From assembly GCA_038148755.1 (NCBI GenBank), contig JAYQWA010000002.1, positions 62,001-126,000 on the forward strand: a DNA stretch of 64,000 bases. The letters are read 5' to 3'. This DNA comes from UBA5109 sp038148755 (GTDB lineage: Bacteria; Pseudomonadota; Gammaproteobacteria; Pseudomonadales; Pseudohongiellaceae). Below the pieces are notes generated by a model that was given only the letters and a program-made list of their open reading frames with translations, did not search any database and was not told the DNA's origin. The position numbers and the translations under genes were made by a program. Shown here in pieces: positions 8,797 to 18,174 of this stretch. Positions within the stretch are counted from its first letter, which is position 1. Each line of letters starts with the position of its first letter.

Positions 8797-9954
8797 CTAG
8801 TCAGCGTAACGAAACGCTGTTTTACCATGACTGTGGACCGACATCAGAATGCCAAATCCCAGCATCAAAGTAACAATTGATGTCCCGCCCAGACTAACCA
8901 TGGGCAGAGGCACACCCACTACCGGTAAAATCCCACTGACCATGCCGATATTAACAAAAACATAAACGAAAAATGTCAGCGTGATACTACCGGCAAGCAA
9001 ACGAGTAAACATGTCGCTGGAAACTCCTGCGATATAAAGACCTCTGGCTATGATAGCCAGGTAAAGTAGCAAGAGAAAAAGAACGCCTGCTAAACCAAAT
9101 TCTTCAGCCAGCACTGCAACAATGAAGTCCGTTTGACCTTCCGGTAAAAAGTCCAGCCTAGATTGAACTCCGTTCAACCAACCCTTGCCATACAATCCGC
9201 CGGAACCAATGGCTGTTTTTGACTGAATAATATTCCAGCCGGTTCCCAAAGGATCCTTTTCCGGATTCAGAAAAGTCAAAATGCGCTGTTGCTGGTAATC
9301 CTTTAAATAAAAAATCCACATGGCAGGAATAGATAAAACTCCCGCGCCTAATGCTGAACCCACCAGTTTCCAGCTGATGCCTGAGAGTAATAAAACAAAT
9401 ATTCCGGATACCGCAATCAGCAAGGCCGTCCCTAAATCCGGCTCTATGGCAATCAGTACAGCAGGCAATCCCAGCAAGACCAAAGACCAGAATATATGTT
9501 TAAAACGTGGCGGAATTGCTCTTCTTGAAAAATACGCGGCGAGGGTCAAAGGCAAAACAATTTTCATAATCTCTGAGGGCTGGAAGCGCGGCAGTCCAGG
9601 TAAGTCAAGCCAGCGCTGCGCACCATTCGAAGTTGCCCCGAAAAATAAAACAGCAACTAACAGACTTAAACTACCCAGATACATCAAGGGTGCCCAGCGT
9701 CGCATAACCCTGACATCAACCTGGGCAACAATGAACATCATAGTGAAAGCCACGGCTATGAAAATAATCTGACGCCGCATCTCTGCCTGATTTCCATCAG
9801 TTGCACTGTATAAAACCAGTAAGCCAAACGCAGTCAGTACCACCAAAGCAAACAACAAAGGCAAATCCAGGTTGAGCTTTTCCCAGATACTCTGGCGTTT
9901 TTCCAGATTATTAAAGTCGCCGCTAAGCTGCCTGATAAAAGTAGAAGAGCTCAC
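8797..9954 (-). CDS. rodA: peptidoglycan glycosyltransferase RodA
   Basis: This 385-residue SEDS-family membrane protein has about ten hydrophobic segments. It carries signature stretches such as LPGLPRFQPSEIMKI, AIEPDLGTALLI, DFIVAVLAEEFGLAG (with the catalytic-loop Asp) and GVPLPMVSLGGTS. RodA polymerises glycan strands for lateral wall growth together with PBP2. Its start overlaps the stop of mrdA by four bases (ATGA at 9951-9954), so the two are translationally coupled and are expected to form one complex. Confidence 0.96.
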   Translation of the reverse strand: MSSSTFIRQLSGDFNNLEKRQSIWEKLNLDLPLLFALVVLTAFGLLVLYSATDGNQAEMRRQIIFIAVAFTMMFIVAQVDVRVMRRWAPLMYLGSLSLLVAVLFFGATSNGAQRWLDLPGLPRFQPSEIMKIVLPLTLAAYFSRRAIPPRFKHIFWSLVLLGLPAVLIAIEPDLGTALLIAVSGIFVLLLSGISWKLVGSALGAGVLSIPAMWIFYLKDYQQQRILTFLNPEKDPLGTGWNIIQSKTAIGSGGLYGKGWLNGVQSRLDFLPEGQTDFIVAVLAEEFGLAGVLFLLLLYLAIIARGLYIAGVSSDMFTRLLAGSITLTFFVYVFVNIGMVSGILPVVGVPLPMVSLGGTSIVTLMLGFGILMSVHSHGKTAFRYAD

Positions 9955-11909
9955 AATTGTTCCTGTACAGTCTCAATAGCGCTTAGTTGCAGATCAGGCT
10001 CAGATGCTTCCGGTAAAAACTCCTGTTTTACTTCGCCAAACTCATTCAGTAAATACGCGTCCAGGACTTTTTTGGCTATGGGTCCAGCCACGCCACTGCC
10101 ACCTACGCCATGTTCAACAAATACTGCAATTGCGATTGCAGGATTTTCCACCGGCGCAAAAGAAATAAACAAGGCATGGTCTCTATACTGCTCCGGCACC
10201 TCGGCATCATTATCAAAATCTGCGGCCATGCCAACGACCTGAGCAGTCCCTGATTTCCCTGCCATGTGGTAAGGCATTTTTTCAAGCATGGAAATATAGG
10301 GATAGGCTGTCCCGTTATTGCGATAGCCGCCATCATCCTTATGGACAACATCCTGCATGGCCTGATGAATAAAGTTCCAGTCATCAGGATTTTGTAAGGT
10401 CACATCCGGAATAGCACTTTCATGTTGAATATCCTGGTTTAATAAGCCCACTCTCTTGAGCAGGATGGGTTGCTGCCAATGCCCTTTGTTTGCCAATACC
10501 ATGGTTGCCGTTGCCAGCTGTAATGGCGTGGCTTCGGTATAACCCTGCCCAATAGCAGAATTCAGTGTTTCACCGGGATACCAGGGCTGCCCTAAGGTTT
10601 CCAATTTCCAGGTTTTGGACGGCAAGGTTCCCGTGTTGGCCTGAGAAATATCGACGCTGGTATTTTGGCCAAAACCAAATTTGGCCATAAATTCAGCCAT
10701 CCGGTCTATACCCAAATCCACCGCCAAATCCCAAAAATAAATATCACAGGACTGATAAATAGCCTTGGCCAGATTCACCTGATCATGACCGGTTTCTGTA
10801 AACCACCAGGTCCAGTCATGATAAATGTGGCTATCACCTTCCAGAATAAAATAGCCTGGATCCGGGACCTGATAATCTCTAGTTCTTACACCAAAATCGA
10901 GACCAGCCAGACCAATAAAAGGTTTTACCGTTGAACCTGGAGAATATTTAGCCAAAGCCCGATTAAACAATGGTGTCTCAATGGGATCATTCAGTGCTGT
11001 ATATTCAGACTGACTGATGCCGCCAACAAAAAGATTAGGATCAAACGCCGGCTTACTGACCATAGCAAGAACGCCACCGGTTGCCACATCCAAAGCGACC
11101 ACTCCACCCCGGTAATCTCCCAGTGCTTCCCAGGCTGCCAGCTGTAATTGGCTATCCAGATGCAAGACCAGATTTTCACCGGGAACCGGATCAGTGCGGT
11201 CGAGCACGTTCATAATCTGGCCACGGGCATTCTTTTCTACGGTTTCATAACCTACCTGTCCATGCAGCAGAGATTCATAAAAGCGTTCTACCCCTGTTTT
11301 ACCAATCTGATGAGTTCCACGGTATTGTTCGGCATTCAAATTACGTAATTCTTCTTCGGTAATACTGCTGAGATAACCCAGGGCATGCGCTATCGGCGCA
11401 CCCAGAGGATAAGATCTGACCAACTGCGCTTCAACCTGAAAACCGGGAAGCCGAAACTGGTTAACAGCCAGGCGGGCAATCTCTTCTTCACTTAAGGCAT
11501 AAGCCAAGGGCACCGAAGAAAATGGTACGCCGCGTCGACGTAAACGCTGTTTGAATGCTTCAACTTCCTGCTCAGGCAGCTCAATCAGGTTTTGAATCAG
11601 GTTGATGCTGGCATCCATATCCCTGACGTTTTCCTGAATTACCGTTAAGTTAAAGCTGGGCTTGTTATCGGCGAGTAAAACGCCATTACGATCATAGATT
11701 AGCCCGCGGGTTGGCGCGATGGCCTGACTATAGATTCGGTTGTTATCCGAAACTGTCGAGTAATACTCGTGTTGATAAACTTGCAGATAGATAAGTCTTG
11801 ATATGAGAAGTGCAATCAGAAAAGTTGCAATACTGGCGCCGATAAGTAAGCGGGACAGAAAAATCCGCCTTTCCTTAGTATGATCTTTCAGGGTGATATC
11901 GTTAACCAT
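9951..11909 (-). CDS. mrdA: penicillin-binding protein 2 (transpeptidase)
   Basis: PBP2 crosslinks peptidoglycan during rod elongation and partners with RodA. The 652-residue protein has one N-terminal membrane anchor (about residues 20-42) and a pedestal domain with APTRGLIYDRNGVLLADN. Its transpeptidase domain has SxxK as STVK (residues 326-329), an SxN region and the KSGTAQ motif near residue 545. Length and order match MrdA. It is the first gene of the minus-strand cell-wall and lipoate cluster. The 192 bases upstream (11910-12101) hold no gene and presumably its promoter. The nadD-rsfS-rlmH genes that often precede mrdA are not here. Confidence 0.96.
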   Translation of the reverse strand: MVNDITLKDHTKERRIFLSRLLIGASIATFLIALLISRLIYLQVYQHEYYSTVSDNNRIYSQAIAPTRGLIYDRNGVLLADNKPSFNLTVIQENVRDMDASINLIQNLIELPEQEVEAFKQRLRRRGVPFSSVPLAYALSEEEIARLAVNQFRLPGFQVEAQLVRSYPLGAPIAHALGYLSSITEEELRNLNAEQYRGTHQIGKTGVERFYESLLHGQVGYETVEKNARGQIMNVLDRTDPVPGENLVLHLDSQLQLAAWEALGDYRGGVVALDVATGGVLAMVSKPAFDPNLFVGGISQSEYTALNDPIETPLFNRALAKYSPGSTVKPFIGLAGLDFGVRTRDYQVPDPGYFILEGDSHIYHDWTWWFTETGHDQVNLAKAIYQSCDIYFWDLAVDLGIDRMAEFMAKFGFGQNTSVDISQANTGTLPSKTWKLETLGQPWYPGETLNSAIGQGYTEATPLQLATATMVLANKGHWQQPILLKRVGLLNQDIQHESAIPDVTLQNPDDWNFIHQAMQDVVHKDDGGYRNNGTAYPYISMLEKMPYHMAGKSGTAQVVGMAADFDNDAEVPEQYRDHALFISFAPVENPAIAIAVFVEHGVGGSGVAGPIAKKVLDAYLLNEFGEVKQEFLPEASEPDLQLSAIETVQEQL

Positions 11910-12101
11910 TTATAGTGATAACACCTATATTCAGGCTTTTAGCCAAGCCAACGTTAAGTATTTATGACAACAATGTGGAGAATATACGCCCAGCTTCTGA
12001 ATGTCCAAAATTTAGAACACAAAATCGCCGAAAAATTCCATCAATTAAATAACTTAGAGAGTAAACAGAAAGAATTTATCAATAAAAGGTTGTAACTGGA
12101 C

Positions 12102-13514
12102 TTATTCACTGGCAATTGACATCGTTGCCTCATCGTCTGCATCCCAGCCACCACCTAAAGCCTGGTAGAAGCCAACCATGGAATTAAGCTGCTGAATCTT
12201 GTTGTTCAATAGGACAGTACGTTGAAAAAACAATGTATTTTGCGCGGTCAGAACAGTCTGGTAATCGGCAACACCCTCCGCATAACGTACCTCTGCCAGC
12301 CGGAATGACTCCTCCGCCTGCGCCAGTTGCCGCGCTGCTACCACTCCCAACTCCTGCAGTAACTGAATATTACTCAGCAGGACTTCAATTTCGTTGAATG
12401 CACTGATAACGGATTCACGATAGTTATTCAGACTGTTTTCCAGTGCCAGCCTGTTTTGTTCAAGTCCGCGCCTACGCGCACCATTATCCAGCATGAGCTG
12501 ACTTAGGTCAGTACCGATATTGATCACTGTGTCCGGTGACGAAATTAATTCACTGAGCGAAGTACTTGAAGCATTGGCGCTACCCGTTAAAGAAATGGAT
12601 GGAAAGAAGTTTAGACGGCTTAACTCTACCTGCACTGCCGCTCTCTGTAGTTCAGCTTCTGCCTGTACCAGATCAGGACGCCGACGTAATAATTCAGATG
12701 GAATGCCCGGCCGCAAAACAGGTACCAGTATGTTTTCCAGTGTATTTCCGTTGATATCAAATTCCTGCACTGAAATGCCCAACAATAGTGCCAGTGACGC
12801 CAGAGCAGATAACTCATTCTGTTGCAGACTGCGAATATTTGCGCGCTGCTGTTGTATGGCGATTTGCTGTTGTAAAGCATCAATGGGAACAGCAACACCG
12901 GCATCAACCCTGGCCTGGGTAATCTCCCCTATTGCTTCGGCATTGGCCAGATTTTGCTGGGCTGCCAGAATCTGATCACGAATCAGTAAAACCTGGAAAT
13001 AAGTTGAGGCAGCCGTTCCAAGCGTGTTCAATGCGGTATTGGCTACCTGAGCACGACGCGACTGATAATCAGCGACAGCCCCCTCAAAAGTCGCAGGTCT
13101 GCTGAGAATGTCGTTATAGGTCAAGGACCCGGTCAGATCAACCGGACTGTTAGGGTTATTATCCAGTTCGGCAGCACCCAAATTATCGGTGTAAAGCGCG
13201 CCTGTGCCTATCCTGACAGCAGGTATCGGCAATAAATTAAAGCCGGCTTCGCGCAAGGCAATTTGTGCTGCTTCCAGATTGCGCCGATTATTTTGCAGAT
13301 CAAGATTGTTCTGTCTGACCGACTGTACAATCGTATTCAGCTCATCATCCTGAAAACTTTCCCACCAGACCAGAGTTGGCCAGACTTCCGCCCCCTCAAC
13401 CTGTGGACCAATCCAGTTTTCAGGGACATCAGTATCCGGGATCTCTGGCACATCGACAGACACACAGCCACTTAAGCCGAAAAACACTAAAACGATTAAC
13501 AAATTAACTTTCAT
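12102..13514 (-). CDS. outer-membrane efflux lipoprotein (NodT/TolC-like)
   Basis: This 470-residue protein has a lipobox (LSGC at about residues 14-17). Two repeats of the outer-membrane efflux (OEP) domain follow: long alanine/glutamine-rich helices, and FEGAVADYQSRRAQVANTAL and VRYAEGVADYQTVLTAQNTL near the periplasmic ends. RRRPDLVQAEAELQRA is the typical NodT-family junction. It would form a trimeric outer-membrane channel. It is the last gene of a macA-macB-factor operon, 31 bases after macB, so it is very likely the cognate exit duct for that pump. Confidence 0.92.
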   Translation of the reverse strand: MKVNLLIVLVFFGLSGCVSVDVPEIPDTDVPENWIGPQVEGAEVWPTLVWWESFQDDELNTIVQSVRQNNLDLQNNRRNLEAAQIALREAGFNLLPIPAVRIGTGALYTDNLGAAELDNNPNSPVDLTGSLTYNDILSRPATFEGAVADYQSRRAQVANTALNTLGTAASTYFQVLLIRDQILAAQQNLANAEAIGEITQARVDAGVAVPIDALQQQIAIQQQRANIRSLQQNELSALASLALLLGISVQEFDINGNTLENILVPVLRPGIPSELLRRRPDLVQAEAELQRAAVQVELSRLNFFPSISLTGSANASSTSLSELISSPDTVINIGTDLSQLMLDNGARRRGLEQNRLALENSLNNYRESVISAFNEIEVLLSNIQLLQELGVVAARQLAQAEESFRLAEVRYAEGVADYQTVLTAQNTLFFQRTVLLNNKIQQLNSMVGFYQALGGGWDADDEATMSIASE

Positions 13515-13545
13515 ACCGACAACAGTAAGTTTTACTTTTAATAAA

Positions 13546-15585
13546 TTATTCGTTAGCCAGCGCTACCACCGGATCAAGCCTGGATGCCTTTCTGGCTGGC
13601 GCAAAACCAAAAATTAATCCGGTAGTCACTGAACAGGTAAAGGCCAGCAACATTGGAGTGCTGGAAAAATAAATGGCAACGTCAAAACGCTGCAATACAA
13701 GACCTATTGTTATGCCTAATACAATGCCAATAACACCACCAAAGCAGGAAACCACTATGGCTTCTGATAAAAACTGCGACAGAATATCGCTCTGTCTTGC
13801 ACCGGTTGCCATGCGCACACCGATTTCTCTCGTACGTTCTGTCACGGAGACCAGCATGATGTTCATGACGCCGATACCACCAACAAGCAGAGAAATGGCC
13901 GCGACTGAACCCAGTAAAAGGGTGAACGTTTCCTGCGATTCAGAAGCGGATTCCAGCATGGAAGTATTCTGGAACATTCTCATATCCTGCGTACCATGCA
14001 GGGCCGTCAGATATTCAAGTATGTTTTGTTCAGTCTGGTCAATTTGTTCAACATCATCAATTAACACCCTGATTTCATCAGCATCGTTCTTGCCAAATAC
14101 CCGAACAGCCCCGGTTTTAAATGGAATATAGATGGAATCATCCGGATTATTAAATCCCTGCGCGCCTTTCGAGGTCAGGATACCGATGACCTGAAACGGA
14201 ATATTGCCTATCAGAATATATTCGCCAAGCGGATCCTGCCCATCCGGAAACAGATCTGCCCTGGCCTCGGAACCCAGTACGGCAACACTGGCAATATCGT
14301 CACTGTCTGCATTGGTGAAAAATACGCCCTGGGCCAGTGGCCATGATTCCACCTCAGGCATATCACCCGTCGTTGCCACAACAGAGGTCTGGGTATCATT
14401 GCGCCCAAAGCGGACATTGGAGTTGCGATTTTGCATCTGCAGAATGGCTGCCACAATATTCGGGATATTCGCACCTACGGCAGCGGCATCTTCCAATGTC
14501 AGTGTTGATGGCATACTGCGGAATGAGCCTGGCAAACGCTCGGGTCTCACTGTCACCACATTGGTTCCCAGCTGGTTCATGATCTGAATGATTTCCTGTT
14601 GTGCACCTTCACCGATAGCCAGCATGGCAACGACTGAGGAAACACCAATAACAATCCCAAGCAGGGTCAGCATGGTACGGAAGATATTTGCCTTGAGTGA
14701 ACGCAATGCCATACGGATGGCTTCACCGGTGCCGGTCAACATTGACGACGCCTTACGGCTCATGAAAAGTTCACGTAATTTGGCATTATTTTTTGCATCA
14801 ATACTTTCAGCTTTTGGACCTGTATCGCTGACGATCTCTCCATCGCGAAACTCAATAATCCGGTCAGCATGTGCAGCAACCTCCTGATCATGTGTAATCA
14901 GTATGACGGTGTGTCCTTTGGAGGCCAGATCTTCCAGCAGCTCCATGACTTCTATGCCGCTTTGCGTATCCAGAGCCCCCGTCGGTTCATCAGCCAGAAT
15001 AACATTGCCGCCATTCATCATTGCCCTGGCAATCGACACCCTTTGCTGCTGGCCACCTGACAACTGGGAAGGTCGATGATCCATACGCTCACCAAGTCCC
15101 AGGGCACTTAATAATGACTCTGCACGTATCTCGCGTTCATAGGCACTCATGCCTGCATAAACTGCCGGCACCTGAACATTTTCCAGTGCTGACTCTGAAC
15201 CCAGCAGATTGTAGCTTTGGAAAACGAAGCCAAAGGCTTCCCGGCGCAGCCAGGCAAGGCCATCAGCATCAAAGCTTTCAATATCCCTGCCGGCAAACAG
15301 ATACTTGCCTGCCGTCGGGCGATCCAGGCAACCCAAAATATTCATTAAGGTCGATTTACCGGAACCCGATTGCCCGACAATGGCGAGGAACTCACCAGGA
15401 TAAATTTTTAAATCAACACCACGTAAAGCACGCACTTCAACACCGCCACCAGTGGTGAAAATGCGCACCACGCCCTGCAGCTCTATAAGAGGAATTGCCG
15501 TTGCTGTTGCCGGAGCAACAACATCAGTTTCGGCTTGCCTGCCAGGTTCTGAACCCTCGGCTGAATAAAGCAAAGAAGTGCTCAT
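13546..15585 (-). CDS. macB: MacB-type ABC transporter, ATPase fused to permease
   Basis: The 679-residue protein begins with an ABC ATPase: Walker A GQSGSGKST (71-79), signature LSGGQQQR (about 175-182), Walker B VILADE (195-200), and the H-loop in LITHD. A four-helix MacB permease follows: first helix near MLTLLGIVIGVSSVVAML, a large periplasmic domain, and three helices at the end including GGIGVMNIMLVSVTERTREIG. MacB proteins drive export of macrolides, peptides or lipoprotein-like substrates without pumping them through the membrane themselves. About 30 extra N-terminal residues precede the usual start. It is flanked by its adaptor and outer-membrane factor; the substrate is not evident. 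Confidence 0.93.
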   Translation of the reverse strand: MSTSLLYSAEGSEPGRQAETDVVAPATATAIPLIELQGVVRIFTTGGGVEVRALRGVDLKIYPGEFLAIVGQSGSGKSTLMNILGCLDRPTAGKYLFAGRDIESFDADGLAWLRREAFGFVFQSYNLLGSESALENVQVPAVYAGMSAYEREIRAESLLSALGLGERMDHRPSQLSGGQQQRVSIARAMMNGGNVILADEPTGALDTQSGIEVMELLEDLASKGHTVILITHDQEVAAHADRIIEFRDGEIVSDTGPKAESIDAKNNAKLRELFMSRKASSMLTGTGEAIRMALRSLKANIFRTMLTLLGIVIGVSSVVAMLAIGEGAQQEIIQIMNQLGTNVVTVRPERLPGSFRSMPSTLTLEDAAAVGANIPNIVAAILQMQNRNSNVRFGRNDTQTSVVATTGDMPEVESWPLAQGVFFTNADSDDIASVAVLGSEARADLFPDGQDPLGEYILIGNIPFQVIGILTSKGAQGFNNPDDSIYIPFKTGAVRVFGKNDADEIRVLIDDVEQIDQTEQNILEYLTALHGTQDMRMFQNTSMLESASESQETFTLLLGSVAAISLLVGGIGVMNIMLVSVTERTREIGVRMATGARQSDILSQFLSEAIVVSCFGGVIGIVLGITIGLVLQRFDVAIYFSSTPMLLAFTCSVTTGLIFGFAPARKASRLDPVVALANE

Positions 15586-15589
15586 TTAG

Positions 15590-16969
15590 CTAGCGCCTCC
15601 CGGGTATACCCAAAGCACTTCTTAATTGATCACGGTCTATGCCATTGACATTACCCTGTACAACACCGGAAACAACCAGCTCTCCTACCTGTAATCCAGA
15701 GATAACTTCAGCAGCAACGCGACTGGTCAAGCCGACTATGATCTCTCTTTCCTCATAGGAACCGTCATTCAACTGCACCTGAACTGTTGCAAGCTGTGTT
15801 GTCCCTGCCCTGTTTCCAGCAGGCCGTTGTCTGCCGGCATTAAACGCTGACCCAGCGCCATCCTGAATAACGCCGCCACGGGCTCCGGCAAAGGGGCCTT
15901 GCCGCCCGCCTGCATTCGCCATGATGTCATTAAAGCCTGACCCGGCAGAGGCCGGACCGTTATCCAGAAAAGTTAAGGCGCCTATTGGAACTGTTAATAC
16001 ATCTCTGGCGGCAGAAGTGACGAAATAAACCTGTGCCGTCATTTCAGGTAGTAACGCGCCGTCAATATTTTCTATATCAAACAGCCCAGTATAGAGCACA
16101 ACATTATTGGTGATAGTGGGTTGTGGCAATATTTGTCTCAAGGTGCTGTTCCAGCGACGATTACCTCCGCCAAGCGTTGTAAAATAAATCTCCATGCCGT
16201 TCTTGAGACTGCCGATATCAGCTTCAGAGATTTCCGCCTCAACTGACATCTTGGTTAAGTCTGCGATAGTAAGGATGGTTGGCGCCTGTTGCACAGCATT
16301 CAGTGTACGTCCCTCAGTCATCGCTACTGAAACTACCGTTCCAGAAATTGGCGCTACAATGCGGGTAAATGCAAGTTCCTGCTCTTCAATATCCAGATTG
16401 GCCCGGCTCTGGTCTATCTGACGCTGTGCCTGAGTCAAATTAGCCTGGGCTGCCGCCAGTTGATTCATGGCATTATCAAAATCCAGTTGACTGGTCGCAT
16501 CAGCAGCCATTAAACGACGCTGCCGGTCAGCATTCGCCTGAGCCAGTTCCAATGCTGAAATTCTGGATTCCAGCTGCGCTTCCTGACCCGCTAAATTTGC
16601 ACGACTCGACTCGACACGTTGCTCCTGCTGATTGGCATAAATTTCAGCCAGCAACTGACCTTCCTCAACCAGATCGCCGGCCTCAACATATAGTCTCAGC
16701 AATTGACCTGAAACCTGGGCACCAACTTCAACGGTTTCAAAAGGTTTCAAACTGCCTGTAGCGGCAATCGTATTTTCAATATCGCCAATTCTAACCGGTG
16801 TTAACAAAGGCTGAGTCTCAACAACATCGTCATCCCTATTTAACCAGTAGTAGCTGCCTGCTGCGACAAATACAATGAAAACCACTAGACCGACAACGCC
16901 TTTTTTACCCTTTTTTCTAGCTGCGGGTATAAAGCTTTCTCCTGTTTTACTGTCTTGTTCGGAACTCAT
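15590..16969 (-). CDS. macA: MacA-like periplasmic adaptor (membrane fusion protein)
   Basis: This 459-residue protein has one N-terminal membrane helix (about 24-42) after a basic stretch. It has the split lipoyl/barrel pattern of HlyD-family adaptors (VEVGAQVSGQLLRLYVEAGDLV and RIVAPISGTVVSVAMTEG) flanking a long alanine/glutamine coiled-coil hairpin (about 115-205). A glycine-rich, low-complexity stretch of roughly 50 residues (about 340-390) sits in the C-terminal membrane-proximal region and is not usual for MacA. The protein would bridge MacB to the outer-membrane factor. It is the first gene of the operon, four bases before macB. Confidence 0.91.
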   Translation of the reverse strand: MSSEQDSKTGESFIPAARKKGKKGVVGLVVFIVFVAAGSYYWLNRDDDVVETQPLLTPVRIGDIENTIAATGSLKPFETVEVGAQVSGQLLRLYVEAGDLVEEGQLLAEIYANQQEQRVESSRANLAGQEAQLESRISALELAQANADRQRRLMAADATSQLDFDNAMNQLAAAQANLTQAQRQIDQSRANLDIEEQELAFTRIVAPISGTVVSVAMTEGRTLNAVQQAPTILTIADLTKMSVEAEISEADIGSLKNGMEIYFTTLGGGNRRWNSTLRQILPQPTITNNVVLYTGLFDIENIDGALLPEMTAQVYFVTSAARDVLTVPIGALTFLDNGPASAGSGFNDIMANAGGRQGPFAGARGGVIQDGAGSAFNAGRQRPAGNRAGTTQLATVQVQLNDGSYEEREIIVGLTSRVAAEVISGLQVGELVVSGVVQGNVNGIDRDQLRSALGIPGRR

Positions 16970-17139
16970 ATTTTTCCTTTAAAAATAGCCTGTTAGCGAT
17001 ATCTAACTAAAGCCTATTGCTTAAGAGTTGCTAAGAATACACCTGTAATAATGGAAATAAAGAGAAATCTTCTCTCTGTAAATATAGCTTTAACGGCTGA
17101 CAACGAGAAAAGTTTACCTTAGGAGTGAAAAGGAGCAAT

Positions 17140-18165
17140 CTAGTTTTGACAAATACTGACCAGTTTTTCCAGCGCCTGTGATGCTTTGCCACTATCTATC
17201 GATTCTGTCGCCATCTGCACCCCGGCCTGCAAATCCGAAACTTTATCGGATACCAACAAAGCGGCAGCCGTGCCAAACATAACGATATCCCGGTAAGCAT
17301 CTTTTTCACCCTTTAATAGGGACTCTAGACGCTCAGCATTATAAGCAGCATCGCCGCCTTTAAGTTGTTCCAGTGTTGCCTGCGGCAAGCCTGCATCCGC
17401 AGGACCAATATTCAACTCTTTTATGCTCTTACCATTTACTTCACAAATATAATTCTGGCCGGTGGTGCTTAATTCATCCAGACCATCTGCGCCATGCACC
17501 ACCCAGGCTTTTTCACAGCCTAACCTGGCCAGCACTTCAGCCATGGGTTTAACCCAATCCTTGCTATACACACCCAACAGATAACGTTTTACACCGGCAG
17601 GATTACACAGGGGACCTAAAATGTTAAACATGGTACGTATACCAAGTTCCACTCGCACCGGACCCACATATTTAAATGAACTGTGATGCCGTGGCGCCAG
17701 CATAAAGCCGATATTTGCCTCAGCGATAGCCTGCTCAATTTTTTCCATTGGCGCTTCAAGATCAAGACCTAGTGCAGACAGCACATCTGAAGCGCCCGAT
17801 TTGGATGACAGTGCACGATTGCCATGTTTGGCTACAGGAACACCGCAACCAGCCACAACGATGGCTGTTGCCGTAGAAATATTCAAGGTGCCTGAACCAT
17901 CACCACCCGTGCCAACAATATCGATAGCATTATCCGGCGCCTTAACCGGCAGGGCTTTGGCACGAATAATTTTTACTGCCGCACTAAGCTCATCAACATT
18001 TTCTCCGCGCATACGCAGCGCGACCAGAAAGCCGGCAATTTGGGCAGGCGTTGCACCACCACTCATAATAATTTCAAACGCTTCGCAGGCTTCATCAAAG
18101 CTCAGCACTTTGGCATCACTGACTTTGGCTATGAAGGGTTTTAAGGCTGTTAGAGGCTCAGTCAT
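17140..18165 (-). CDS. trpD: anthranilate phosphoribosyltransferase
   Basis: TrpD joins anthranilate to PRPP in tryptophan synthesis. The roughly 341-residue product shows the PRPP-binding motif GTGGDGSGTLNIST, KHGNRALSSKSGASDVL, and the RHHSSFKYVGPVR and NILGPLCNPA segments of the family. I chose the ATG at 18165, where GAG lies eight bases upstream. A GTG at 18174 directly abuts the folD stop but has no ribosome site. It is detached from trpE, trpG and trpC and is instead the last gene after folD; the sequence reads closer to the alphaproteobacterial style of TrpD by memory, which I could not test. Confidence 0.92.
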   Translation of the reverse strand: MTEPLTALKPFIAKVSDAKVLSFDEACEAFEIIMSGGATPAQIAGFLVALRMRGENVDELSAAVKIIRAKALPVKAPDNAIDIVGTGGDGSGTLNISTATAIVVAGCGVPVAKHGNRALSSKSGASDVLSALGLDLEAPMEKIEQAIAEANIGFMLAPRHHSSFKYVGPVRVELGIRTMFNILGPLCNPAGVKRYLLGVYSKDWVKPMAEVLARLGCEKAWVVHGADGLDELSTTGQNYICEVNGKSIKELNIGPADAGLPQATLEQLKGGDAAYNAERLESLLKGEKDAYRDIVMFGTAAALLVSDKVSDLQAGVQMATESIDSGKASQALEKLVSICQN

Positions 18166-18174
18166 TTTATTCAC

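Noticed and set aside
13673..14587. Open frames antisense to macB
   Set aside because: They mirror a conserved permease; no start signals.
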